A DNA stretch of 64,000 nt from UBA1227 sp963629305 (GTDB lineage: Bacteria > Bacillota > Clostridia > Oscillospirales > Acutalibacteraceae). Position 1 is the stretch's first letter. Each line of letters begins with the position of its first letter. Location of the stretch: contig CAVGIJ010000005.1 in the NCBI GenBank assembly GCA_963629305.1, forward strand, positions 32,187 to 96,186. The letters are read 5' to 3'. Below are positions 16,296 to 25,500 of this stretch, piece after piece. Under the pieces are notes generated by a model. That model worked only from the letters and a program-made list of their open reading frames with translations, was not told where the DNA came from and made no database searches. The translations under genes and the position numbers were made by a program.

Positions 16296-16970
16296 ATGAA
16301 TATTTTCAGCCTTGCTCAGACTACTGAGGCGGATTATTCCGTATTGATGGCGATTGTTGATTTTCTTCCGGTTCTTTTCTATTTTCTTGCTTCATGGCTT
16401 GTTGCAAAGGACCTTTACAATAAAGTATCAAGAAACGCATACAGCATGCTTGCGGCCGGTTCTATAATGTGTTTTATAGGCGGTGCATTCAAGGCTATAT
16501 GGAAACTGTTATTCTGCTTTGGAATCAACTATCCTTTCTTCTATACGGCTCTGTTCCCAATGCAGGCTCCCGGATTTTGTATCTACACGGCCGGCCTTAT
16601 TATGGCATTAAAACAAACCAAAAACGGCGGTAGTGGTTTTAATGACGGAAGAACCATGAATGTTGTTGCGGCAACAGTTACATCGTCGCTTCCTCTTATC
16701 ATGTTCCAGACACTCGGCAGTATAGGAAGTCTTGTTTGTCTTGCAATTTTTGCAAAGAGAATGAAGAAGACATCTGCAGTGGTATGTTTCATACTTTCAA
16801 TAGTATTTTTGCTTGCAATGGGTGGTCTCGGCGCTACATTGGACACAAAATACGCATGGGCAAATTGGCTTGAGCAAGGTATAAATGCCGCAGGACAAAT
16901 TCTGTTTTATGTAGGTGCAATTATTCTTCATAAAAACGGATTTGACAAGGAGGTACTGACAAATGACTGA
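16296..16970 (+). CDS. unrecognised polytopic membrane protein
   Basis: 224 residues with about seven transmembrane segments separated by short loops (FLPVLFYFLASWLVAKDL, SMLAAGSIMCFIGGAFKAIW). I do not recognise a family. It overlaps the next gene by eight bases and follows the DUF1295 gene by 23 bases, so it belongs to the TetR-led operon. Its length and Gly/Phe-rich helices would fit a substrate channel, an electron-transfer partner or a lipid-handling protein, but nothing in the sequence decides between these. Confidence 0.6.
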   Translation: MNIFSLAQTTEADYSVLMAIVDFLPVLFYFLASWLVAKDLYNKVSRNAYSMLAAGSIMCFIGGAFKAIWKLLFCFGINYPFFYTALFPMQAPGFCIYTAGLIMALKQTKNGGSGFNDGRTMNVVAATVTSSLPLIMFQTLGSIGSLVCLAIFAKRMKKTSAVVCFILSIVFLLAMGGLGATLDTKYAWANWLEQGINAAGQILFYVGAIILHKNGFDKEVLTND

Positions 16971-17634
16971 TTCACTCGCTACTGCAAAGAAATACTTTGA
17001 TGTCAGCGAAAAAACGGTTCCCGATGAGTACAAAGTAATAAAGAATCTTATGATGAATACTTCTGTAAAGCAGTATTCCATTGACGGAGTCGGAAATATG
17101 GCAGTTCAAAATGCCAAGGCTATGCTTGGTATGATGAAAATGGATATGATGTGCATTACTCCGATTTCAAGAGATTTGCCGCTTTTTTCTTTCGATATAA
17201 TCGATGCAATGGGAAACTATACTTTGATTATTGAGATATACGATGTTATGCTTGAAAAGAATGAAAAGACCGCAAAGCTTCTCGAAACTCTTGAAAGCAT
17301 AAAAGCTGAGTATAGTGATCTCCCGGACAATGATTTGGGAGAACACTGGTATGACAATATAAAATGTGCCGCTTGCGTTTCGAAAAAAGGAAAGAAAAAA
17401 GACATTGCACAAAAGTGCGATGAACTTTACGGAAGATACCTTGATGCATATTTGGCTGCTGCAAAAGACATGGATGAGGTTGCCGATAAAGAACAAAAAC
17501 GTGCAAAGTCAGATTCTTATGTACAAGGACTGCTTGATAACGGCGGACCTTCAACAGATCAATTTGTAAAAATGCTCGGTGCTGAAAAAACAACTGAGTA
17601 TTTTAAAAAGATTATTTTCGGTACAGCTGAATAA
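16963..17634 (+). CDS. unknown soluble protein with bilin-reductase-like features
   Basis: 223 residues, no signal peptide or membrane segment. Three features recall ferredoxin-dependent bilin reductases (PcyA/HY2 fold, 230-320 residues). One is a strand pair DLPLFSFDII followed by TLIIEIYDVML. The second is a central WYDNIKCAACVSKKG. The third is a C-terminal YVQGLLDNGGPSTDQF...YFKKIIFG, like the Y-x-Q-x-x-ND-x-T...Y-x-x-x-LFD tail of that family. This is my own pattern match and needs structural confirmation. As last gene of the TetR operon it could act on a linear tetrapyrrole or another conjugated molecule. Ends just before a terminator. Confidence 0.5.
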   Translation: MTDSLATAKKYFDVSEKTVPDEYKVIKNLMMNTSVKQYSIDGVGNMAVQNAKAMLGMMKMDMMCITPISRDLPLFSFDIIDAMGNYTLIIEIYDVMLEKNEKTAKLLETLESIKAEYSDLPDNDLGEHWYDNIKCAACVSKKGKKKDIAQKCDELYGRYLDAYLAAAKDMDEVADKEQKRAKSDSYVQGLLDNGGPSTDQFVKMLGAEKTTEYFKKIIFGTAE

Positions 17635-17642
17635 AAATGGAG

Positions 17643-17680
17643 AAGCGAATGACATATTTTATGTCATTCGCTTAATTTTT
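17643..17680 (+). terminator. intrinsic terminator of the TetR operon
   Basis: AAGCGAATGACAT pairs with ATGTCATTCGCTT, followed by AATTTTT, nine bases after the last stop codon. Confidence 0.85.
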
Positions 17681-17750
17681 CTTTATTTTACGGATGTTAT
17701 GTGCTAAAATCAAAAATGTTATATTTAATTTTGGAGATGATGTATTCTTT

Positions 17751-19022
17751 ATGGGACCCGGTAGTACAGGCCTAATGATCGTATTTGTTCTTTGTCTGAT
17801 GTTTTCAGCATATTTTTCCGCATCGGAAACTGCATTTTCTACGTCTAACGAAATAAGACTTAAGAATATGGCCAATGACGGAAATAAACAGGCAAAAAAA
17901 GTTTTGAAGATTACCGAGAACTATGACTCACTTATTTCGGCAATACTCATAGGTAATAACCTTGTAAATATTGCCGCAACGTCAATTGCGACCGTACTTT
18001 TCGTACGTATGTATGGTGACCTCGGTGCTACTATTTCGACGGTATTTACCACTGTTGTTGTTTTGATTTTCGGAGAAATTTCACCGAAATCCATAGCTAA
18101 GGAAACACCTGAAAAATTTGCCATGGCAACGGCGGATTTTATGAGATTTATAATTGCTGTTTTTACTCCTCTTGTTTTTTTATTCGGACTTTGGAAAAAA
18201 CTTCTCAAAAAAGTTTTCCATCTGCAAAATGAAGATACAATAACAGAGGATGAATTCCTTACAATGGTTGACGAGGCAGAACAGGATGGCGGAATAGATG
18301 CAGAGGATAGCGAACTTATAAAAACTGTTATTGAGTTCAATGACCAAGATGCAGCTGACATTTTGACTCCGAGAGTAGATGTTATTGCCATGTCCGTTGA
18401 CGCATCAAATGATGAGATAAAAGCGTTGTTTGAAGAAAATGAATATTCCAGACTTCCCGTATATGAGGGGGACGTTGACAATATCATCGGCTTTATTCAT
18501 CAACGTGATTTTTATACGAATGTACTTTCCGGAACAAAAGCACTTTCAACAATTATCAATCCGGTTATGTATGTTGCTCCAAATACTAAGATATCCAAAA
18601 TCCTTACTGATTTACAGCAAAAACATCTTCATATGGCAGTTGTTACCGATGAGTTCGGAGGTACAGACGGTATTCTCACGATGGAAGATATTCTTGAGGA
18701 GCTTGTCGGCGAGATATATGACGAGCATGATGAAGAAATTCAATTGTTTGAAAAAACAGGTGAGAATGAGTATAAAGTCGTCTGCAATGCGGATATTGAA
18801 GATATGTTCAAGTTCCTGTCGGTTGATTTTGATACCGAATCCAGCACCGTAAGCGGCTGGGTACTTGAACAGCTTGGAAAGATTCCCGAGGTCGGAGACA
18901 GCTTTGACTATGAGAATCTCCATGTTGAGGTAATTAAGACCGATTCAAGACGTGTGCTTGAGATAAAAGTGGCTGTAAATGAAGAAGAGGACGAGGATGA
19001 GAACCTCCGGGATGATGAATGA
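17751..19022 (+). CDS. CNNM/CorC-type transporter with CBS domains
   Basis: Membrane protein of the HlyC/CorC family, linked to Mg2+/Co2+ export. N-terminal DUF21 membrane domain (SAYFSASETAFSTSNEIRL, GNNLVNIAATSIATVLF, FGEISPKSIAKETPEKFA), then tandem CBS domains (about 205-330; LTPRVDVIAMS, YSRLPVYEGDVDNIIGFIH), then the CorC_HlyC transporter-associated domain, and an acidic tail. I prefer ATG 17751 (MGPGSTGLMIVFVLC) since family members start close to the first helix; GGAG lies 15 bases upstream, so spacing is not ideal, and the frame is open to 17694. The stop overlaps rluA by four bases. Confidence 0.9.
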   Translation: MGPGSTGLMIVFVLCLMFSAYFSASETAFSTSNEIRLKNMANDGNKQAKKVLKITENYDSLISAILIGNNLVNIAATSIATVLFVRMYGDLGATISTVFTTVVVLIFGEISPKSIAKETPEKFAMATADFMRFIIAVFTPLVFLFGLWKKLLKKVFHLQNEDTITEDEFLTMVDEAEQDGGIDAEDSELIKTVIEFNDQDAADILTPRVDVIAMSVDASNDEIKALFEENEYSRLPVYEGDVDNIIGFIHQRDFYTNVLSGTKALSTIINPVMYVAPNTKISKILTDLQQKHLHMAVVTDEFGGTDGILTMEDILEELVGEIYDEHDEEIQLFEKTGENEYKVVCNADIEDMFKFLSVDFDTESSTVSGWVLEQLGKIPEVGDSFDYENLHVEVIKTDSRRVLEIKVAVNEEEDEDENLRDDE

Positions 19023-20002
19023 GAAGCTTTGAAATAGATGATAATTCGGCAAATTTGCGGCTTGATAAATTCATACATAAAAACATGCCGAATCTTCCGC
19101 AATCGCTTCTTTATAAGTATATACGCACAAAGCGTATAAAGGTGAACCGTAAACGTGCGGAGATTTCAACCAGGCTTAAAACGGGCGACGTTGTTGACAT
19201 GTACATAAATGATGAATTCTTTGAAAAGGCAGAACCGCATTATGACTTTTTACATGCTTCAAAGAAACTGGATATTCTTTATGAAGATGACAACATCCTT
19301 GTTCTCAATAAAAAAGTAGGACTTCTTTCACACCCGGATGATCGCGAGTATGTTGATACACTTATCTCACGTGTTAAGCTTTATCTTTATGAAAAAGGTG
19401 AGTACAGACCGGATGATGAAATCTGTTTTACGCCTGCACTCATAAACCGCATTGACAGAAATACCGGCGGTATTGTTTTGGCGGCCAAGAATGCGGATAC
19501 CCTGCGTATAATGAATCAGAAAATGAAGGACAGAGAACTTCATAAGTTTTATCTCTGTGTTGTTCACGGGTGTCCGAAAGAAAAATCTGCAACCCTTGTT
19601 GATTATCTTATAAAAGACGAAAAGAAAAACAAGGTTAAGGTTTTTAAAAATCAGGTTCCGGGATCGAAGGAAATCAGGACGAAGTATCAAGTTGTTAAAA
19701 CGGGAACTTCAGTTAATTCCGACGGTGTTGAGACGGAAATCAGTCTCGTTGAGGTTGAACTACTTACCGGGCGCACACATCAGATACGCGCTCACTTTGC
19801 AAGTATCGGCTGTCCGCTTCTCGGAGACGGAAAGTACGGCACAAACGAACTTAACAAAGCAACGGGTTATAAAAAGCAATTCCTTTATTCGTATAAGATT
19901 GTTTTTGACTTTTCAACTGATGCGCAGAGACTGAATTACTTAAACGGCAAAGAGTTTACCGTTGGTGACGTTTGGTTTGCAAACGATTTTCCGAATTTTT
20001 GA
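19019..20002 (+). CDS. RluA-family 23S rRNA/tRNA pseudouridine synthase
   Basis: Isomerises uridine to pseudouridine in RNA. An N-terminal S4 domain (DNSANLRLDKFIHKNMPNLP...RTKRIKVNRKRAE) is followed by the catalytic domain with INRIDRNTGGIVL, in which the Asp is the catalytic residue, and TGRTHQIRAHFA. Length 327. The target cannot be assigned to RluC, RluD or RluA type from sequence alone. ATGA overlap with the preceding CBS transporter shows co-translation. Confidence 0.92.
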   Translation: MRSFEIDDNSANLRLDKFIHKNMPNLPQSLLYKYIRTKRIKVNRKRAEISTRLKTGDVVDMYINDEFFEKAEPHYDFLHASKKLDILYEDDNILVLNKKVGLLSHPDDREYVDTLISRVKLYLYEKGEYRPDDEICFTPALINRIDRNTGGIVLAAKNADTLRIMNQKMKDRELHKFYLCVVHGCPKEKSATLVDYLIKDEKKNKVKVFKNQVPGSKEIRTKYQVVKTGTSVNSDGVETEISLVEVELLTGRTHQIRAHFASIGCPLLGDGKYGTNELNKATGYKKQFLYSYKIVFDFSTDAQRLNYLNGKEFTVGDVWFANDFPNF

Positions 20003-20036
20003 TAAAGTCGAACCAAAAAATATATTTTAATTGAAA

Positions 20037-20066
20037 AAGAGCGTGTGGTCAAAGTCACACGCTCTT
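20037..20066. terminator. bidirectional terminator between rluA and the UroD-like operon
   Basis: AAGAGCGTGTG pairs perfectly with CACACGCTCTT. The plus side is followed by AAAGTTTTT and the minus side by TTTTTC, so it can end both convergent units. Confidence 0.85.
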
Positions 20067-20093
20067 AAAGTTTTTATAAATATTTTATATCAC

Positions 20094-20291
20094 TCACATA
20101 AGCAGGAGGATTCCGTATGAGCCAAGGAATGATCTTGCAAAACGCGAGCTAAAGAGCTTATCGATAAGTTTCGGAAACGGACCGAACTTAAGAAACGGAA
20201 GAACGGTTTCAAGTATTCCGCGAACCCAACCGATCATAACCTCTGTAAGAGTTTCTTTATTATTTTTGTAAACATATTCGTTGTTTTCCAT
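20094..20291 (-). CDS. 65-residue hydrophobic protein, copy 2
   Basis: Unrecognised small protein. Sequence pattern: polar start MENNEYVYKNNKETLTEVMIG, amphipathic middle (WVRGILETVLPFLKFGPFPK), basic stretch (LFSSRFARSFLGS) and a terminal YGILLLM. It may lie on the membrane surface. A near-identical copy lies at 21682-21879 on the other side of the UroD-like gene, differing at about ten positions. The ATG at 20291 is 9 bases after AGGAGG, which overlaps the stop of the UroD-like gene, so the two are coupled. Conservation of both copies in the same frame implies selection. Confidence 0.75.
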   Translation of the reverse strand: MENNEYVYKNNKETLTEVMIGWVRGILETVLPFLKFGPFPKLIDKLFSSRFARSFLGSYGILLLM

Positions 20292-20305
20292 ATGCTTCAT
20301 CCTCC

Positions 20306-21541
20306 TTAATACTGTCCGTAAACGTGTACAAATTCGTTTACTGCACGAAGATTCTTTATGTTGGCGTCTGACGGTGACATGAGAACCTTGTCAGTTGAAA
20401 AAATAAATCCTCCGTCAACGGCACACTCATCAATAACTCTTTTGGCATGGTCAATACACTCTTTGGTCGATGAATCTCTGAGCATTGCAAGCGGCATTCC
20501 GCCCATGATGGAGAAGTTTTTGCCTATTTTTTTCTTGAGTTCGAATATATCATCGTTTTCCGCAATGAATGTAACAGAGTGAGGCGGAAGCTCGTTGATT
20601 TTGTCGAGGTGCGGTCCCCATGAACCCTCCAACATTGTAAGAAGATGTCCGCCGTGTGAGTGAATATACTCAGCAGTTTTTTTGTATGTGGGCCAGTAGA
20701 ATCTATTGAATTGGTCAGGACTCAAAAAGGGTGGAATATGCGAAGGGTTAAAACTCCATGGAAAGTATTGAAGTTTTGGTTCACGTGAACCTATTACCGA
20801 GAATAATACATTGTCAAGGAGCCATGAAGGCTTGGACGTTGTAGCAGTCATCATTATTTGAGTCATTTTAACAAGATCAAGGCAGTAGTCAAGGAGCGAA
20901 TTGACTGCCTTTTCAACCTCATCCGGGTGGCGACGTATATCTGTGATTGTCCCACGGAAACCTCTTGTGTAGTCGAAAAGCATGTCGCAGGGCATTTCTG
21001 CACTGCCTCCGGAAATAACCGGTACTTTAAGTATTTGTTTAAAATATGCACTACCGAGCATAAGGGCAAGTGCAAATTGTATAAGCGGAAGTAATGTGGA
21101 CTTGAATGCTTTTAATTGTTCGTCATTAGTATCGTTGAATTTCGGAAATTTTCTTGGTAAAAATTCATCCAAAATAAAGGCAACCGGATCTTTTGCCATG
21201 GTATCATAGTCAGATGCGTCCATAGGACAATATTCTTTATGCTGAATGGTATATCCGTCGTCTGAAATAAAAAATACATCTGAACCAAGCTTCCATCCAA
21301 GGTTAAGCGCGTGAGAAACGCAAGGAGTAAATGCACAATCAAAGTATACATCTTTATATATTTTTCCGTATGCAAGAATGTGTTTGAAAAGATTTTTTTG
21401 TGTTTCTGCGAGCGGTACACCTGCATATGACAGCGCATAAGTTTCCACAAGTGCGGTTACGGGAACTCTGTCGGGAATTTTTCCCTGCGCAACATCACAT
21501 AGGCGTTTGACTTTTTCGTCGAATATGTTTGCTTTTTTCAT
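20306..21541 (-). CDS. UroD-superfamily protein (corrinoid methyltransferase/MtaA-like)
   Basis: 411 residues resembling the uroporphyrinogen decarboxylase fold as used by the MtaA/MtbA group, which moves methyl groups between corrinoid proteins and thiols. Landmarks are IPDRVPVTALVETYAL near the N-terminus, LLTMLEGSWGPHLDKI, and near the C-terminus IMGGMPLAMLRDSSTKECI followed by GFIFSTDKVLMSPSDA. No porphyrin-synthesis genes are near, and true HemE is shorter (about 345), so haem synthesis is unlikely. Shine-Dalgarno AGGAGGAG precedes the ATG. It lies between two copies of a 65-residue protein, and next to a cobalamin-controlled uptake operon, which supports a corrinoid link (inference). 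Confidence 0.7.
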   Translation of the reverse strand: MKKANIFDEKVKRLCDVAQGKIPDRVPVTALVETYALSYAGVPLAETQKNLFKHILAYGKIYKDVYFDCAFTPCVSHALNLGWKLGSDVFFISDDGYTIQHKEYCPMDASDYDTMAKDPVAFILDEFLPRKFPKFNDTNDEQLKAFKSTLLPLIQFALALMLGSAYFKQILKVPVISGGSAEMPCDMLFDYTRGFRGTITDIRRHPDEVEKAVNSLLDYCLDLVKMTQIMMTATTSKPSWLLDNVLFSVIGSREPKLQYFPWSFNPSHIPPFLSPDQFNRFYWPTYKKTAEYIHSHGGHLLTMLEGSWGPHLDKINELPPHSVTFIAENDDIFELKKKIGKNFSIMGGMPLAMLRDSSTKECIDHAKRVIDECAVDGGFIFSTDKVLMSPSDANIKNLRAVNEFVHVYGQY

Positions 21542-21681
21542 AATTCTCCTCCTAAAATTTTTATTTCCTTTGTTACTTTAACATATTTTATGATAAAAAC
21601 CCATGCTATAATAGAAGAAAATATATGATAGCGTTTGTGTATAATGCCTATAGAACAACAATTATTTATCTTTAAAACCCG

Positions 21682-21879
21682 TTACATCAAAAGCAGCATT
21701 GCATATGATCCCAGTGCTGATCTTGCAAATTTTGATGCAAATAATTTGTCAACAAGTTTCGGAAAAGGACCGAACTTAAGGAAAGGAAGAATTGTTTCGA
21801 GAATTCCGCGAACGAATCCTATCATTACCTCAGTAAGTGTTTTAGGATTGTTTTTGTAAACATATTCGTTGTTTTCCAT
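21682..21879 (-). CDS. 65-residue hydrophobic protein, copy 1
   Basis: Paralogue of the protein at 20094-20291: MENNEYVYKNNPKTLTEVMIG, then FVRGILETILPFLKFGPFPK and a terminal YAMLLLM. The start at 21879 has AGGAGG eight bases upstream. The 15 bases CAGTATTAAGGAGGA just before it are identical to the end of the UroD-like gene plus ribosome site before copy 2. The upstream region therefore retains a scar of a second UroD-like gene, a sign of tandem duplication followed by deletion. Function unknown. Confidence 0.75.
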   Translation of the reverse strand: MENNEYVYKNNPKTLTEVMIGFVRGILETILPFLKFGPFPKLVDKLFASKFARSALGSYAMLLLM

Positions 21880-22150
21880 TTGCATTTCCTCCTTAATACT
21901 GCCCTTTAGGTCGATTATGTCATCCTTTTTCAAACAAAAAACTCCCATAAAATTTTACCTGTTTAAACCAATAATAAGAATACGCTAAGGTGTCATCTTG
22001 CAACGCTAACGCGGAATAATCGGTTTTTTCTGAATTTTATTTTGTTATATTCAAAAATATTACTTTTTCGTTTTGACAGAGTGAAAACAATGTATATATC
22101 TTAAACAAAAGATTGCACGAAATTTAAGCTATTTTGACATCCGATTTTTG

Positions 22151-22179
22151 TTGAATCATAAAGGTTTCTCAGGTATAAT
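22151..22179 (+). promoter_or_regulatory. promoter of the cobalamin-controlled operon
   Basis: TTGAAT at 22151-22156 and TATAAT at 22174-22179, 17 bases apart, placing the start near 22186 at the 5' edge of the riboswitch. The 260 bases between here and the divergent small gene (21880-22145) hold nothing else I can support. Confidence 0.75.
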
Positions 22180-22195
22180 TATTGGGACAAATGAA

Positions 22196-22405
22196 TAGGA
22201 GCATTATGTTTTTGTGTATGACTGCTGTGAAACAAAAGCAGACACTTAAATTAGATAACCGGGTTTGAGTCCCGGGCAGTTCCCGCTACTGTGAGTACAG
22301 GAGTGTTATAGCCGCGGCGTGAGTCGGCCATTGGGAAACCGAGAAGGTAGGTTATAACATGTATTGCTTATTGCAACCAATGTACAAGCCAGGATGACGA
22401 TAATG
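22196..22405 (+). ncRNA. cobalamin (adenosylcobalamin) riboswitch
   Basis: Conserved elements appear in order: GGGTTTGAGTCCCGGGCAGT then TCCCGCTACTGTGA (22261-22294), the core GTCGGCCATTGGGAAACCGA with GAAGGTAGGTT (22323-22353), and the B12 box AAGCCAGGATGACGA (22386-22400). The aptamer lies between promoter and the first gene of the surface-protein/ECF operon. Binding of cobalamin should repress the operon, the normal behaviour for uptake genes. The boundaries are approximate. Confidence 0.93.
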
Positions 22406-22416
22406 CATTTTGAACT

Positions 22417-22501
22417 TTAAGCATGCGGGAGTGCGTGCTTAAGAAGTTTTATATTTGCGTGCGAAAAAACGGTCGTAGCAGAATTCTCTGCTGCGACCGT
22501 T
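22417..22501 (+). promoter_or_regulatory. two hairpins after the riboswitch (expression platform)
   Basis: TTAAGCATGC (22417-22426) pairs with GCGTGCTTAA (22433-22442). A second, very strong hairpin pairs AACGGTCG (22468-22475) with CGACCGTT (22494-22501) around an inner AGCAGA/TCTGCT stem. The second is followed by AAAATTTTG rather than a clean T tract in the plus direction. These probably form the terminator/antiterminator stage of the riboswitch, 58 bases before the first gene. Confidence 0.5.
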
Positions 22502-22559
22502 AAAATTTTGCTTCCTATTTCGTTTGAACAACAAAAACCAAATAGAAAGGAAGTAAAGA

Positions 22560-25500
22560 ATGAAAAAACGAATTTTGGCGCTTATCTTGACAGTTGTTAT
22601 GGTCATCGGTATAGCTCCTGTAACCGTATTTGCGGCAGACAGCAAGAACAATATCACTGTCTACGTTACCGTCAATAACAAGGGTGTGTTGGATACTCTT
22701 GACAGCGGAACAGTGCTTTCAAACATCCCGATTACCGTAAGCGCGGAAGGTGACAGCGTAACTGTGGACAAGATTTTAAGCGAGTTCCACAAAAAGTATT
22801 GTAAGAACGGATATGAAGTTACCGGCAGCGGATGGGTTACGAAATTGATGGGTGACACATCCGGAAATTATCTATTCTTTGTAAATGATGTCGGACTTCC
22901 AAACGGTGTAACGGTTGATACCGTAAAAAACAATGACCATCTTGTTGCATCAATAAATGCCGACAACACATACTGGGCCGACTGGTATACCTATTTTGAT
23001 AAAAAGAGTGTATCTGTCGAAGTAGGACAGGAGGTATCTCTCAATCTTAAGGGATTCCTCGGCATGAATAATGATGCTGCTTCGGCTGTTTCCGGAGTAA
23101 AAATCGGAACAGTATCAAACGGTGTATTTACACCGCTTACCGATAAAGTCACCGATGAGGGCGGCAATGTAAAATTGACATTTAATAAGCCGGGCTATTA
23201 TTATGTTTCGGCTTCGGGCACAGTTAACTCAAGTGTTACGGATTGGTCGACCGGTACGCCTGTTGTAACTCAGGCTGATTGTCCGATAATCGCACCATCA
23301 TGTGTAATTAAGGTTACTGATACCAAAGAGGATCAGGCAATCTTGAAGTCATTGGTTGTCCATACTTCATGGTCTCCGAGTGATACTACTGTCCTTGTGA
23401 AGAATGAAACAGACAGTTACATAAACGGCACCACATTTAATCCGTATATCTATGAGTACAATCTTGTTGCTCAGCATGATACATTGTCTCCTATGGGACT
23501 GAGATTCAGAGCCGTAGAGGGAACAAGCGGATCAAAGATTACATTAAAATACGGAGACGGAAAACAAACAGTACTTAAGTCCAGTGCGACCTCATCTACA
23601 TGGTCACAATGCCTGAGTGTCGGAAAGAACAAATTGGAAATTGTTGTTACTCCTCCTGAGGGGTCAACTCTTAAAGAGACAACATATGTTTTGAATATTG
23701 ATGTTCTTCCGTCATTTAAGGAATTGTCCTTGAACGCTTCCGGAGAAAAGATATATCTTGACTCCGCTTATTCACCGACAGATAACACATATGATGTTAC
23801 CCTTCCGAATACGGTTGATACACTTGAGGTTGTTTCAACTCTTAGAGGTGAAGGATATTCAGTCAAAGTAGCGGACAGTGACTCAAATGTAGTGGATATC
23901 AAAGATATCAGCTCTTTCGATGTTGAAATTTCTGCCGGAGCAAACGAAAATGCATTGACAAATAAATATACATTCAATCTTATTAAAGAAGAAACCACAG
24001 ATGTATCTTTCAATGTAACTCCGTCAGATGCAGGCATTATTGTTTATGATAAAAACGGAGATATGGTTTCTCCGAATGCGGATGGTGCATACTCACTTAT
24101 GCTTTCCGCTGACTCGATGAGCTATACCTATTCTGTTGCAAAGAACGGATATGTATCAAAAACGGGAACAATAACATCGAAAAACACAAAGATTGATGTT
24201 TCTTTGGAAGCAGTTCCTGCGTCAACAATTACCGATGTCAGTGCTGATTGGAAGAATTTCAGAAACAGCGATGTTAATATGGGTATAACAAATGCCCAAA
24301 CTCCGAATAACACCTATAATGTTGACCTCAAGTGGAGTGCAAAACTCGGAACGGGTTGGGTAGCTTCTCCGAGTGTTCAAATCATTGTTGACAATTCTCT
24401 TATTACTATTGTAGGCACGAAGATCTACAAGCTTGACCTTAAAACGGGCAAGACTCTTGCAACGGGAAATCTTGTAGGCTCAACAAGTTACGGATATACG
24501 CCGCCGACATATGCCGACGGAATGATTTTCTGCCCGCTTGGCGGAGGTACTATTCAAGCCGTAAATGCCAAGACACTTGAATCCGTTTGGGTATTTAAGG
24601 ATAACCTCGGCGGTCAGTCATTAAGCCCAATTACATATTCAGACGGATACATATATACGGGATTCTGGAACTCGGAAACAAAGTCAGCTAACTTTGTATG
24701 TATAGGTGTATCTGATGAGGATCCTACAAAAACGAATGAGGAAAAACTCGCTACATGGAAGCATACACAGGCAGGCGGCTTCTATTGGGCCGGCTCGGTT
24801 GTTGTCGGTGATGCCGTAATTGTAGGAACTGATGATGGTACAAGCGGCACATCCGGCGATTCTCATCTTTACTCATTTAACAAAAAGACAGGTGCAATTA
24901 TTTCTGATCTTACACTTAAAGGCGCGGGAGATCAGCGCTCATCAATTGCATATGATAAGTCAAGCGGAAAGGTATTCTTTACGACAAAGGGCGGTTATCT
25001 TTGTTCTGCAAAACTTGATACGGCAACCGGAAAACTTTCCGAATTAAAAACTCATGATAACGTTGCTCAGTCAACAAGCACACCTGTAGTTTATAAGGGA
25101 AAGGTTTATTATGGTGCGGGCAGCGGAATTTCTTCATCAGGTTCATCCGGAAATATTGTTGTAGCAGATGCTGATACACTTGAAGTTCTTTATGCTATAG
25201 GTCTTAAGGGATATCCTCAGTGCTCAGTTCTTCTTTCTACCGCTTATGAAAAGTCAACAGGATATATCTATCTTTATTCGACATATAACAATATGCCGGG
25301 TGGTATTTCAATGATTAAGACCACAGCTGACAACAAAACGGCCGACGGTGCTGAACTCATTGAACTCTATGACGCAAATGGTTATGAGCAGTATTGTATA
25401 ACAAGCCTTATTTGCGGCACGGACGGAACTATTTACTATAAAAATGACAGCGGAAATGTTTTCGCAATCGGAACCAGTTCCGTATTTACAACAGGAATAA

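Noticed and set aside
17921..18487. Long minus-strand ORF of 188 codons
   Set aside because: Fully inside the CBS transporter gene on the opposite strand, Ser-rich, with no start signal.
20306..21541. UroD-like gene as haem-synthesis hemE
   Set aside because: Length is 411 instead of about 345, key N-terminal HemE motifs are not evident, and no haem genes are adjacent.
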